A DNA stretch of 64,000 bases, taken from Buddleja alternifolia. Lineage: Eukaryota > Streptophyta > Magnoliopsida > Lamiales > Scrophulariaceae. Below, one piece after another: positions 46,990-59,015 of the stretch; position 1 is the first letter of the stretch; every line of letters begins with the position of its first letter. Under the pieces are notes generated by a model that was given only the letters and a program-made list of their open reading frames with translations, had not been told where the DNA came from and searched no databases. Position numbers and translations under genes: made by a program. The stretch spans positions 35,454,503-35,518,502 of the forward strand of contig CM033396.1 in assembly GCA_019426215.1 (NCBI GenBank), given 5' to 3'.

Positions 46990-49317
46990 GGCATGCACCC
47001 TCATGGCTTGCAAAGTAGCTCACATAGTACATGGCCGGTGATTTTGATGATCTACAACCTTCCCCCATCGCGATGCATGAAGCGAGAGCATATAATGATG
47101 CCTATACTCATTTCTAGGCCGAAACAACCTAGAAATGATTTAGATGTCTACTTGGCTCCTTTAATTGAGGATTTGAAGGTGTTGTGGGACACCGGTGTTC
47201 AAGTATATGACGGGTTCAGAGAAGAAAATTTTAATCTCAGAGTCATGTTATTTGGAACAATCAATGATTTTCCGGCAAGAGCAAACCTCGAGGGATATGG
47301 TGTACATGACCAATGTGGATGCCCCATATGTGTCAAGAGTACAGATCAATATCGATTGACACACTCTCAGAAAATATGCATTCCAAGGGCATCGAAGATG
47401 GCTAAATCGGAACCATCGATATCGTCGGTGGAAGAAAGCTTTCAATGGGAATATAGAAGAAGGCCGAGCTCCTAAGTGCTTAACTGGTGAAGAAGTGTTT
47501 GAGAATGTAAAAGACTTGGAGGTTAAATTTGGAAAGACTTTTGCAGGTGGCCTTGCAAAAACTGGGTGGAAAAAAAGGTCAATTTTCTTTGAGTTGCCGT
47601 ATTAGACGTCTTTACATGTTAGACATTTTCTTTATATTATGCATATTGAGAAAAATGTATTTGATAGTGTCATTGGTACACTTCTAAATGCGCCCGGAAA
47701 GACAAAAGATGGCGTAAAGGCACGGTTAGACTTGGTTGAAATGAAGATAAGAGGAAAATTGACACCAACAAATAAGGAGAAACGTACTTATTTGCCTCCA
47801 GCAGCTCACACTCTAGACAGGAAAGAAAAAATTGCATTATGTGAGTCTCTTAATGGAGTGAAAGTTCCAGAAGGGTATTGTTCAAACATTAGCAGTCTTG
47901 TATCAATGAAGGATTTGAAGCTAAAGCACTTGAAGACTCACGATTGTCATGTAATCATGGATCATTTGCTACCAATTGCTATACGGGCTATTTTGCCAAA
48001 AAAGGTGAGAGACACGATAACTAGATTGTGTTTCTTCTTCAAAGCAACGTGGAGTAAGGTGTTTGATCCTGAGCAATTTCCTGCACTTCAAAAACAAATT
48101 GTCATCACTTTGTGTGAGCTTGAGATGTATTTTCCACCTACTTTTTTTTTGATATAATGACTCACCTACCCATTCACTTGGTTAGAGAGACTCAACTATG
48201 TGGACCGCCTTTTATGAGATCTATGTATCCAGCTGAGCGTTATATGAAGGTATTGAAAGGCTACGTGAAAAATCGTAGTCGATCGGAAGGTTGCATTGTT
48301 GAGTGGTACATAGTTGATGAAGCCATTACATTTTGCACAGAGTATCTGCCAGATTCTAACGTTGCAGAGCTTCCAAAGTCTCATGTTGTGGGAAGGGGAA
48401 CAGAAGGAAAAAGATTAATTGGAAAGCAATTAGTTAGTGTTCATATTACACAAAGGGATCAGGCACACCTATATGTGCTCCACAACACCGATGAGGTTGA
48501 CCCATATGTTGAAGAGCATAAGAACCAACTTAGGAGATTCAATCCAATTAAAAATGAGGCCTGGATTTCAAGAGAGCATAATAAGAGTTTCATCGATTGG
48601 TTCCGAAAGCATTTTGAAGAGAAACAGAAAAAGAATCCACAACTTTCAGTTTCAGATAAATTGACACAACTGTCGATGGGTCCAAACAGACTTGTATTTT
48701 GTTATTCAGGTTATCGTATAAATGGTCGCACATTCTATGCAAAATACCAAGATGAACGAAGTACAATGCAGAATTGTGGTGTGAGTCTTGTAGCTTAAGC
48801 AATGCATATCTCAAGTGCGAAAGATAACAATCCTATCTATGCCGATTTATCGTATTACGGGGTGATTGAACGTATATGGGAGCTTGATTATAGTTGGTTT
48901 CGGATGCCTGTATTTGGGTGTAGGTGGGTTCACAATAAACATGGTGTCGATAATAGTGAAATAGGCTTCACTCGAGTAGACCTAGAAAGGGTGGGATACA
49001 AAGATGAACCTTTCATTTTAGCATCACAAGCTAAGCAAGTGTTTTTTGTCACTGATCCTATTGATAAGAGGTGGTCCATTGTTTTATCGGCAAACAAAAA
49101 TACTTGTATTGATGATGATTATGAAGAAAAAGAAAATGATGGAGAAAATCCTATCTCATTAGGTGATTCACAATCAATTGATAGTGACGATGGCTTGGAT
49201 ATAAGTGATGATGAATTGTATAAGCGACAAGATCACCAAGAGGGGATATGGATTAATCCATTAGTTCGTCGGCGTACTAAAAAAAATGGTCGTACCGATG
49301 GGTAGCAAAAGATTGCT
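46990..49317 (+). pseudogene. TNP2-type transposase, 3' piece
   Basis: It contains STWPVILMIYNLPP, the second catalytic region (TINDFPARANLEG), the MHIEKNVFDS segment with the catalytic Glu, and the C-terminal half with MYPAERYMKVLKGYVKN and FGCRWVHN. Lesions: a register change near 47390-47470, TAG at 47603-47605 (tryptophan expected), a register change near 48156 and TAA at 48796-48798 (glutamine expected). The tail is acidic, as in the other element. The transposase of this copy cannot be functional. Confidence 0.9.
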
Positions 49318-49801
49318 AAGCCAACGACAAAAAGAAAACGATGAAAGGTATTTGAACTTATTTCATAATTGTATGATAGACTTGTTTTTTGATCAATATT
49401 TATACTTAGTTGCTAGAAAATTTGTATTCTTGAGATTTGCCTATTTTTGTGAAAAATTTAAGGCAAATAGGTGCTTGATTGAATTTAATTGGGGATTAAA
49501 TTTAAGGTTAATTTGGTTTAGTTGGGGGTTAATTATGTTCAAGAATAATGGATATGAACCTAACTTCTGTATTTATTACTTCTATTTTAAAATTATTTTT
49601 GCCAACTGAATCTGCCAAATTTATATGAATCTAACTTCTGTATTTATTACTTCTATTTTAAAATTATTTTTGCCAACTAAATTTGCCAAATTTATATGAA
49701 TCTAACTTCTATATTTATTACTTCTATTTTAAAATTATTATTGCCAAATGAATCTACCAAATTTATATGAATCTAACTTCTGTATTTTTTGCCTTTTGTA
49801 G
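49318..49801. other. Intergenic part with 64-bp tandem repeats
   Basis: From about 49556 to 49795 a unit of about 64 bp (CTAACTTCTGTATTTATTAC .. GCCAAATTTATATGAAT) is repeated 3.5 times. 49430-49545 resembles 29855-29960 of the same element (TTCTTGAGATTTGCCTATTT and following), so the leader and this intergenic part share a duplicated segment. Confidence 0.75.
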
Positions 49802-49805
49802 GTCG

Positions 49806-52800
49806 ATGGCTTCAGATCCTGCTGGTAGTTTTCCCGAGGATGATGTATTTGGATCAGATAGCCGTCATGAGGCGGAGGTACGGAGAGGTGTCACGGCTAT
49901 GAAAAAAGTTATCAATGCCAGAAGTAAAGGCATAAGGCTACCTGTCGGCTGGAATGACAGAGGTCAGACAGTTAACCCAAACAAATCAATATTTGTTGGC
50001 TGTATAGGCGTGCAGGTTCGACAGAAGGTGTCGATTACCATGAGTGATTGGCGAAGAGTCCCATCACCAATAAAAAAAAACATTTGGGATGAGATAAAGG
50101 TAATTTGGATATTATCATATTTGTAAGCGTTAATGTATTATCATATTCTCTAAATTATAATTTTATATATACTTTGTTGTTTTCTTTTTGTAGTTGGCAT
50201 TTGATATTGACGATAGTAGATGAAAGTACGTACTAGCAGAAGCTGGGAAGCTAGCACGTAACTTCAGGAGCTACTTAAGTAGAAAGTGGATGCGAGATGA
50301 TGATGGAAACATTAATGACAACCCACCCCCACAATATGAGATATCCCAAGCCAATTGGACGGCATTTTTAGCTGTTCGCTTAAATGAAGGTTTTCAGGTA
50401 GCTAGTCATTTTAATTTACAGTTTCATTTGTTGGTTATTGCGTTTATATTTAGCTAATAATTTGATAATGTAATAAACAGAAACTAAGTAGGGACAATAA
50501 GGAAAGAGCAAAGGACCTGAATATCCTTACCGGAAAGCGAGTCTTGGACATGCTCTTGTGGAGCAAATGGAGGTATGTAGTTCATTTAGCAGTGAATCCT
50601 TACAATTTTTTTAACAAAAATTCTATGTTAATGCATATATATATTTTTTAATGAAAATATAGATAAATAGAAGAAGGGATGCGGTATCCGATTGCACAGA
50701 GGTGACACGAGCACTCGTGTGGAGGATTGCGTGTTCTGATAAAACAAATCAAATTGATAACGACAATGTTAGAAGAGTAGTGAATGAAATGGTGAGTTAT
50801 TTGCAATTTTAGCTCTATAATGCGTTGTATGTTTGTTTTGAAATACTATTGAAAGAACAAAGTTCACTAATTTTTTTTATTTTTTAAAATGTATTATTAC
50901 AGGAGAGCATTTCACAAGAGAGTACTAGCCATAGTGGAAATGAGAAGAGTCGAGATGACCTATTGACTAAAGCTCTTAAAAAGAAGGAGCATCTAGGTCG
51001 CGTTGGCTTTGGGGTCTCACAAAGAGACAATTTTAAGGATCCAAAGCCTGCTACAGAAATGGAGATGGAAAGCTTGAGAAACATGGTGAAAAACCTCTCC
51101 TAAACTATGGTTGCCATGCAACAACGAATTGATGTTTTGGAAGCCCCTAACTCGCGTCAACCACATGAAGATGACGTGATTTCTTTGAAAGATAGCAGCC
51201 CAGAACAAGGTTATAAGATGCTTCCTGAGGTAAAAATTTGAACTTGTTTATTAATCATATAACTTGCAACTCTCTATTTCTGTAAATCATACAAAACTTT
51301 CTAATATAATGTTGTATATATATGTGTGTAGGTTATCGCTCCATGTCAATTAGCACTTTCATCACCATCATATCGTGTGGTGGCTAAAGGACAGCTGTAC
51401 AATCGACCGGTGACTGATAGAACACTCACAACTGTCCATTAGCCACCAACAATGTTAAAGTGCGCATTGACACTACAGTTGAGGCGAAGACACTCTTACC
51501 CATCCCTCTCAATGATGAAATGCTCATCATTTCTAGTGGTCTGGGTACCTTTGTTGCTTGGCCAGCGAGTCTTGTCATTGTCACTGATGCACCGATATGT
51601 AATTAATAGCTAGTCATTAATAAATTATAATAATTTATTTGGGGTTACTAAATATACTTTGGTGTGTAACATTCATATTTTATTTCCTTGCTTAAACAGT
51701 CTCTTGGACCATCCAAATCATCTGGAAACCATAAGTCAGGGACGTCGAAGCAGTCAGCTGTCAAAGGAAAATTTCCTGTGGTCAAGCCTGCACGTGAAGA
51801 AGACAGAGGTGCAGACCTTCAACTAGATGGACTCCCTGATGACCTTGTATTTCTGGGAAAGTACACGAACATGATGTCTATTAATGCCCAGATCACTATA
51901 GTCATGGAGGAATCCATTATGAATTTGACATTCCCAGAGTATATTGGAAAGGAGGAGATCTGTCACCTTCTGCGTCAAAAAGAGATAGGAACCTCTATCA
52001 TTACAGCCTACATAAAGTAAGCTTTTTAATTATTTTATTGCATCTGAACTACGATTATTTTTGTTACTTGAAATTCATTTTTTATGCTCAATTTAGGTGT
52101 TTGTGGTTTAAGTACGTGATCCCCAAAGGGAAAGAAGCAAGTTTCGGGTTCCTTAGCCCACATTCCATATCTGCGGGAACAAGCCCGCAAATCCAACAAG
52201 TACAGTACATAGCACGTGCTATGATACAGCGTGCACAATCGAATGAGTTATTTCTTGCCCCTTACAACATCGGGTGAGCTACTAAAGACTCAACTTTAAT
52301 TTGTAAAACTAGCTACACAAAACAAATTTTGAACTTATCTTTTGAATGCTTTGTAGGGGACATTGGTTGTTGATTGCAATTGATCCATTTCAAGAGATCG
52401 TTTACTATCTGGATTCTGTGCATGGTGAGCCGGAATACCGAGATGATATGATACAAAAAATCAATCAGTAAGTTTTTCATTCAATCAATGTATCTATTAT
52501 ATTTAATATTTTTTTAAATTGTATTTATTTCACATAATTGCTTGTTTTTAACATATTTTCTTGTTTTTTATATTTTTTTATAGGGCTGTGCACATATTTC
52601 GTGCAAATTGCAACAACCAATCCTAGAAATCCAAAAACTCGGCCTGTCAATGGTTTAACATAAAGGTTAGCATTTTCTACTTTCATGAGATTATATATTC
52701 GTATAGAAGTTAGTGTTCTAATACAACGTAACTTTGATTGCTTTTGTAGTGCCCCCGGCAGACCAACGATGTGGATTGTGGCTACTTCGTTATGAGATTC

Positions 52801-53062
52801 ATGAAAGAGATTATTAGCCACGGACAATCTATAATCCCAACAACGGTATACATAATCCTAATATATACTTAATTCTATTCCTTTTGAAATTATTAAACCT
52901 TTGTTAGGTAATTGAAACGTCATTTTAGTTTGAAATTAAACTCTCTCTCTATATATATATATCTTGCAGTACTTTCATGATTCTCAATCCTTCTATACTC
53001 AAGAGCAAATTGATGAAGTACGCTGCGAAGTGGTACGTTACATTTTCTTAGCAGCTCCTTAG
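49806..53062 (+). pseudogene. Transposase_24 / Ulp1-like protease fusion gene
   Basis: Second gene of the CACTA element. Exons by GT-AG sites, approximately: 49802-50099, 50196-50397, 50481-50571, 50664-50791, 50905-51230, 51333-51600, 51700-52017, 52097-52273, 52357-52467, 52585-52664, 52750-52847 and 52970-53062. The first half matches Transposase_24 (WRRVPSPIKKNIWDEIK, then LGRVGFGVSQRDNF). The C-terminal part matches the C48/Ulp1 cysteine protease fold: His in GHWLLIAID, Asp in YYLDSVHG, then Gln and Cys in CPRQTNDVDCGYF. Stops at 50221, 51101, 51440 and 52624 break it. Ulp1-type enzymes cleave SUMO-like modifiers; their role in transposons is not known. Confidence 0.85.
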
Positions 53063-53344
53063 AAATTAGGTAATGTAGTTTTTGTACATTGTGACTTGTT
53101 GTAAATTGTGATTTCATTTATTGTATTTAAATTGTCATTAGTAATTTAATTAGTTGATTGTAAATTTTGTTGGAGATTATAACATTTTATTGTTGGAGGA
53201 AAGAGATGGTAATATTGAAGTTTGGGGTGGTGGTTGTTCATGTTGAATATGTTTTGCTGTTAGTTGAAATTTGTTGGTTGGTTTCTTGAATATTACTGTA
53301 CAGGAATATTATCATAATAATGTGATCAATATAAAAAAAAATGG

Positions 53345-53655
53345 AAATTTTTTTTTGACACTATGACAGCGGTTCGGAAGAATCGCTGTCATAGTAATTT
53401 TAATTTTTTTTTTTAAACCTACCTATGCCAACGGTTTTTAGGGAACCGCTGTCATAGGGTTCGAATTTTTTTTATTTTATTTTTAAATCTTTGATAGCGG
53501 TTCCCTCAAAACCGCTGTCATAGGGTGACCTATGACAGCGGTTGAAAACCGCTGTAATAGGTCCACACCATATAATAGCGGTACCTATGACAGCGGTTAA
53601 AACCGCTGTAATAGGCACAAAAAAACCGCTGTCATAGGTCATTTCTGTAGTAGTG
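53345..53655. repeat. Right subterminal repeats of second CACTA
   Basis: Six or more inverted copies of ATGACAGCGGTT and AACCGCTGTCAT, the mirror of the left cluster, ending at the terminal CACTA motif. Confidence 0.85.
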
Positions 53656-53658
53656 ATT

Positions 53659-55555
53659 AATTCTTGAATCTTATGATTTATGATAATTGGGATGTGTCAC
53701 CATATCTAGGGGACGCATCCATGGTGACAATACATATAATTATATGTTGTTATTGTGTTGACCTATGAAAATTGGAATTCACTTGTTGTATTGTGATACA
53801 TATCTAGATGTATAATTAGGCTTGGCATCCCCTGAGTTGTGGTACTTACTCTAGGACCTGTGGTACTCCTTCTATAATGAAATGGTGATATTCATGTGCT
53901 GTTTGGAATTACTGAACAATTCCAGAGAACAAAATTCAGGGAATTCTTTTTCATAATTTTAATTTGATACTTCCGTGTTGCATTTACAGTTTCTTATTTT
54001 ATGTTGTCGTATGTGATTCGAGTATAGGTGTTAATGAACCATCACCTGTCATTTTTATTTTGATTATTATATAAGTTGTTAACATGAATTATAGGAAGTC
54101 ATTTGAGTAATTTATTAGTGGACTTCCTGTATAAAGTATGATGTTTGAACCTACTAAATTGTGGGGTTGAAGTCTGTTAAACAAATGACAGAAAATATGA
54201 CACTGCATGATGTTTTTTCGACAATTTTGAGTTTCACTAAAAGAAGAATAAATTGGTATCATTTCGAAAATCAATCAAGTACGGATTTACTTGCTTGCTT
54301 GTGTTTGGAAGAATATGAAATGAAATCTCAAAATTAGTCCATGGACATATTGAACTGTTTGGTCCATAAATGCAAGAGTGTCAAGCTATTTAATTTGATG
54401 TTCATTAGCAAAATCAAATTGAATGATTATGAGAATAAATTTCTTGATTAGTTAGCTTTTGATCAATTAGTCATTATGGTGAATAATGATCAATTGGGAT
54501 AAGCTTATGCACATTTGAATGGTAACATTATGTATGACATGACATTAGATGCAGTGATAATATAGACTATTAGATATTTAGTCTTGAAATTGTATGCTTG
54601 AGGAGTCAAGAAAATTTGAATTTCTTTGAAATAAGTATTGCTATTTATTTTATTAAAATTGAATTATAAGTAGTTCATGATACTTATGATGAAATTGCAC
54701 CATGACATATTGTAAAAAATGAAGAATGCGCATTCGTGGACGTAGTTAAACTACACTATTGGTACAATATTATTAAGAAAATTTACCCCATGATCATAGA
54801 TGAGGATAGATGGGATTATCCTATGAAAGTTTTACAATGAAATATGTTATGTAGGGGCAATTAACTTAGTATAAGTTATGTTTCCCTAGAATATTTTTTA
54901 ATGCACTTAAATGTGGGGGTAAAAGAGAAATACAACTTCAAAGTTAAGACTGATCAAACATAATGAAGTTGTGGAGCAAAACTTGTTTAATTGCTCAAAC
55001 CATATAAAAAATCACCAATAGTGGGAACCCAACCTTTTCTCTTGCATTACCACTAGCTAAAAAAGTGTAAAGGGTAATAACAAGCTATTGATAAGTGATT
55101 AAGTTAACTCTAGATATATTGAATATTTCTAAGAGTTGTACATAAGGAGGATCAGTTGAAAACTCTTAATGAAGTAAAATTTGATATTTATTAAGGCATG
55201 AAAATACTTCACCTAAGTGAACACAAGAGGTAGTGCCGCTTCTAGTAAAAGTTTGGAAAACTTTTATAAGTGTTCATGATACTAGGATGAAGTGCAAGAC
55301 CATGTATGTGCTTAAATTTTCGGTGAACTTCTTGAGAGTTAAAAGGTTCATGTGTGCGATATTTCTAGTTTAACTTATGGAATCTTGGTTTAAGCGACTA
55401 GCTACCATTGATTTCGTCAAACTTTAAGTTGTTTGCACTATGTGAAAGTTTAATTCGAAAGACACTTTCATTTATGCATGTACCTTTTGAGTAAGTGAAA
55501 TTCAATGTTACATGTTAAGTGGTGGATTTTTAATATGATAATCAAAGTGGGGGAT
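53659..55555. other. Internal remnant of LTR element, right part
   Basis: AT-rich without open frames of note. The phrase CACCTAAGTGAACACAAGAGG near 55208 and the terminal AAGTGGGGGAT tract resemble the post-pol region of plant Copia elements, but no domain can be read. Confidence 0.5.
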
Positions 55556-56032
55556 TGTTGGAATGTTTGATTATTATATTAAAAAAAATATTATTAATTA
55601 AAAGACATGTCTATTAGCGAGTGGCCATATCTAATAGTCATCTCTTTTAGGATGAGTGTTATCTTAAAGTTGCAACTCTTTTGAATCAAGAGTTGTGCCC
55701 TTCTATGATATGTGTCTCAAACTCTATATAAACACTCTTAATGCCACCAAACTGTTATAACAAATGTAATAAATATATACACAATTCTCCTACGTTTTCT
55801 CTTACGCCACTTTCAATGAGTTCTTGAAAGGAGACTTCCGAAATTGCTATTCGTAAGTCTCGATGGTTTTGTCGTATCCTAGGAGTGATTTGCCATATAA
55901 ACCCGGTAGCGAACGAGTAGTGGGGGCAAATATCACTTTAAGGAAAGTGATTCATACACGCTTCAAAACCATGTTTAAATTATATTTTCTTCATTCGTTT
56001 GTATTCCCCAGCACATAGAAAAATCCCCAACG
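55556..56032 (+). repeat. 3' LTR of CACTA-hosting retrotransposon
   Basis: 477 bp, begins TGTTGGAATGTTTG and ends TCCCCAACG, followed by TTGTC. Roughly 20 differences to the left LTR by eye, clearly more per base than in the Sire-like element nested deeper. Confidence 0.88.
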
Positions 56033-56037
56033 TTGTC

Positions 56038-57310
56038 TAGACGTTTCCCATCGGCATTTTGTTTCATTCAAGATTGTGCAACGGGCGAGGTTGTCCTTGA
56101 GTTGAGAGAAGAGTTGGGTGCGGTGTTGAAGCTTGGTGTAAGGCCAGGATCAGCGGCAGTGCAGGCGAGGTAGTGGGGAACCGAGGGTGTTAATCTTCCA
56201 TATAGTGCTTGAAAGGGCTGAAAATACATCGTAATTTTTTGATCGGCTCAATCTGATGAGAAGGGGAGCCTAAAGACTTAATTGCATATATTGAGTATCC
56301 AATTATTCATCTTAGCCTTGAATGTGTGTATTGTGCTTGCATCAGTTTGAAAATGAAATAATACGGTGACAGGAGAAAAATTTTAGTCATTTTTATCGCC
56401 AAATGCCAATTGGTGTTGTACCACCATTTGACCCATGAAAGGAATTTAGGCCAAACAACTGAAAACCCGTGTGATGGTGGTAGATTGGTGATGAAATCCA
56501 TTGCGATGTAGTCTCAAATGGCTGTCGGAATTTGAAGTGGCTGTAGGAGTCCGGAAGTGTGTGACGGTTTTTCGGAGATTGGGCCAAAAGAAATCGGCAG
56601 AGATTCGTGAAATTGTGGACTTAATTCCAGAGTGTCCACCCATTGGGTTGGAGTGAAAATCTTGCATAAGTTTTAAGTGAAGACCCATTTGGAGAGAAAT
56701 ATGCAATCTGCCCTTAAAAGATAAAAATCCTTAGGCCATTTTATAGTGTTGGGCAGTGGAGAGCTTTGTGATAATTTCCTTGCCCAATGTGTTGTTGGCC
56801 CAAAACTCTTTCCCGATGGACAACGAATCGGTGACATCATTTTTTGGCCCCGGTTTGTAGACTATCTCGTAATCAAAACCTAGAAGTTTCATCACCCATT
56901 TTTGTTGCTCGGGTTTGTACTATTTGAAAATCGAGTGTGTGAAGGCTTTTATGGTCTGTCTTAATTGTAAATCGCCAGCCGAGGAGAGAGGGGCGCCATT
57001 TGGCCACCGGTGTGGTTATAGCCATCATTTCTTGAGGTTTCTTAAAATTTTAGGGCGATTTTCTTTCTAAGATATGCGATGGGATGCCTATATTGAGATA
57101 ACACTGCGCCAAGAGCAGTGCCGGGTGCATCATTTTTGACATAAAATAGTTGAGCGAAATTTGGCAAGGCAAGTACTGGTCCGGTTGTCATGGCCATTTT
57201 GAGTTTAGCAAAGGCTCGATTAGCAGTTGGGGACCATCGGAAGGCATCTCGTTTGAGCAAATCAGTAAGTGGATGAGCAATCGTGACGTAACCCTGAACA
57301 AACTATTTTT
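56038..57310 (-). pseudogene. Gypsy pol remnant (RT/RNase H and integrase)
   Basis: Minus-strand pieces in broken frames: LLKRDAFRWSPTANRAF and FYVKNDAPGTALGAVLSQ (RT-RNase H linker and start of RNase H) near 57240-57090; MGGHSGIKSTISRI and FFWPNLRKT (integrase zinc region) near 56640-56580; MDFITNLPPS (integrase core) near 56510; FQALYG near 56230. Many stops and frameshifts. It continues in the pieces at 27594, 22874 and 20863. Confidence 0.87.
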
Positions 57311-57339
57311 CTGGGAAAATAATATTTTTCAGGAATTGC

Positions 57340-57965
57340 ATATGTGTGTAATGTGTGTGCAGAAAGTGTGTAGTGTGTGTAAAAAGTATGCATTGTGTGT
57401 GAAAATATATGCAATGTGTGTAAAAAATGTGCATTGTGTGTGAAAAAGTGTGTAGTGTATGTAAAACGTGTGTGTGTGTGAAAAAGTGTAGTGTGTGTAA
57501 AAAGTGTGCATTGTGTGTGAAAATGTGATTAGTGTGTAAAAAATATGATTTGTGTGTGAAAAAGTGTGTAGTGTGTGTAAAAAGTGAGTATCGTGTGTGT
57601 AAATGTGTATAAAAAATGTGCATTGTGTGTGTAAAAGTGTGTAGTGTGTGTGAAAAAGTGTAGTGTGTGTAAAAAGTGTGCATTGTGTGTGAAAATGTGT
57701 GTAGTGTGTGTAAAAAATGTGCATTGTGTGTGAAAATTGTGCAGTGTATGTAAAAAGTGTGTAGTGTGTGTAAAAAAGTGTAGTATGTGTAAAAAGTGTG
57801 TAGTGTGTGTAAAAACTATGTATTGTGTGTGAAAATGTGTGTAGTGTGTGTAAAAAATGTGCATTGCGTGTGAAAAAGTGTGTGCACTGTGTGTGAAAAT
57901 GTATGTAGTGTGTGTAAAAAGTGTGTTGTGTATATGAAAATGTGTGTGGTGTGTGTAATGTACAT
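57340..57965. repeat. TGTGTGTAAAAAGTGTGCAT minisatellite
   Basis: About 620 bp of an irregular tandem repeat with units of 20-30 bp: GTGTGTAGTGTGTGTAAAAA alternating with GTGCATTGTGTGTGAAAA. It gives a long low-complexity frame on the minus strand (254 codons, His-Thr-Phe rich), which is not a gene. It lies where the Gypsy sequence ends. Confidence 0.9.
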
Positions 57966-58192
57966 GCTTTATATAGGCCGAGCTTCTCTTCCAACAGATT
58001 CATGTCTTGGGTCCATTCGGGGTTCAATTTGAGCCCATTTTGGGTCATATTATAATACACATGTTTTGTTATGTAAAACCCGATTGAATCCAACCCATAT
58101 TGAACCCAATTTTCTTAGACCCAATTTGGACCCGACCAATTTAGATCCAACCCAAACCCGACCTGACCCACCCATTTGCCACCCATATAAGT
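57966..58192. other. Spacer rich in GGACCC/AACCC words
   Basis: Contains many short words ACCCAA, GACCCGA and AACCCGAC, a simple degenerate repeat common in plant intergenic DNA. No gene. The right arm starts at about 58193. Confidence 0.55.
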
Positions 58193-58476
58193 CTATACCT
58201 AAGAAGATTCCTATGGTCACTTTTCTCCGTCCATTCTCACTTTCTCAATTATATTAAATAATTACAAACTCTATCATGGATCCCACCATTATATACTTTT
58301 CAATTATTTAAATTGATGAGGGTTCACCACTAACTGCTCTTGAGGTAGTATGATTTCATGTAATATTATGCAATCTGCTTTATGATGTTAAAAAGAATAC
58401 AATAATTATGTTTTTCACTTAATACTTTATTTCATACGTATGTACTACTTAAATTAAAATTCCACCATTATCTCTA

Positions 58477-59015
58477 GGGAAAATTGCAAATTTAGTCCTA
58501 TAATTTTAGGGGTGTGACAAAATTGATCCCGTATTTTGTGCAATTAGCAAAAATGATCTTATAACTTTAAAAAAATTACCATTTAAGGATACTTTTCAAT
58601 TGGGAACCATAATTTCGCCGGAAATACCGATTAAAATGGGGGGGTTTTTGCAATTTCCGGCCAAATTTGTACATGTGGAGTGTGATAGAGCTTTTTTTCA
58701 CAAATAGGATGCCAAATCATATTTTTTTGAGTGAAAGAAAACAAATAATAAATTAAAATTAAGTCGGTAATGTGAAAAAAAAAAGTCTTGTCATGCTCCA
58801 CACATACAAATCTAGCTGGAAATTGCAAAACCCCTGATTGAAATTGCTCATGTGAGCTGCACGTGATCATTTTTGGCAAAATTAGGATTTTCAATTGAAA
58901 AGTGTCCTTAAATCGTGATTTTTTGAAAGTTACGTGCCCAATTTTGTCAGTTCCACAAGATACGGGACTAATTTTGCTGCATCTAAAGTTACATAACCAA
59001 ATTTGCAATTTTCCC
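58477..59015. mobile_element. MULE-type MITE
   Basis: 539 bp with terminal inverted repeats starting GGGAAAATTGCAAATTT (inverse at the other end, AAATTTGCAATTTTCCC) and a perfect 10-bp duplication ATTATCTCTA (58467-58476, 59016-59025). No coding sequence. The length of the duplication points to a Mutator-like source. Absent from the left arm. Confidence 0.9.

Larger units (their letters stand above)
28700..53655 (+). mobile_element. CACTA (En/Spm) element with two nested LTR insertions
   Basis: Termini are CACTACCACAAAAAAG at 28700 and the inverse TTTCTGTAGTAGTG ending at 53655, with the 3-bp duplication ATT (28697-28699, 53656-53658). Subterminal repeats built on CTATGACAGCGGTT lie at both ends. 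It carries a TNP2-type transposase gene and a Transposase_24 gene fused to a Ulp1-like protease region, both on the plus strand and both with several stop codons. It is interrupted by the Sire-like Copia (30947-44949) and a solo LTR (45620-46989). Its own sequence is about 9.6 kb. Confidence 0.94.
27595..56032 (+). mobile_element. LTR retrotransposon (Copia-like, degenerate) hosting a CACTA
   Basis: LTRs at 27595-28068 and 55556-56032 are flanked by the 5-bp duplication TTGTC (27590-27594 and 56033-56037). A purine tract (AAAGTGGGGGAT) directly precedes the right LTR, so it reads on the plus strand. Its own internal DNA is only 28069-28699 plus 53659-55555, with no intact gag or pol. No tRNA-Met-type primer site was recognised after the left LTR. 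It is inserted in the Gypsy integrase region, exactly restoring the frame RLDKSYNVGD when removed. The CACTA element sits inside. Confidence 0.9.
20382..57310 (-). mobile_element. Degenerate Gypsy retrotransposon, split by nested insertions
   Basis: Minus-strand Gypsy pol sequence continues across four pieces: 57310-56038, 27594-27523, 22874-22804 and 20863-20660. Reading in that order gives RNase H-like and integrase motifs, then RLDKSYNVGD just across the 56038/27594 junction, KLSKRYYGP after the 27523/22874 junction, and LHPIFHV and LEDKVHFEGE near the 3' end. The two inner junctions carry target duplications. A probable 3' LTR of about 275 bp (20382-20656, TGGAAAAT..CCTCAACA on the minus strand) closes the left side. 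The 5' part beyond 57310 is missing, so no outer duplication can be tested. Confidence 0.85.

Noticed and set aside
57340..57965. Array that could look like a CRISPR
   Set aside because: No unique spacers, plant context, simple minisatellite.
57329..58093. 254-codon His/Thr/Phe-rich frame on the minus strand
   Set aside because: Translation of the TGTGTG/AAAA minisatellite; no domain and no codon structure.
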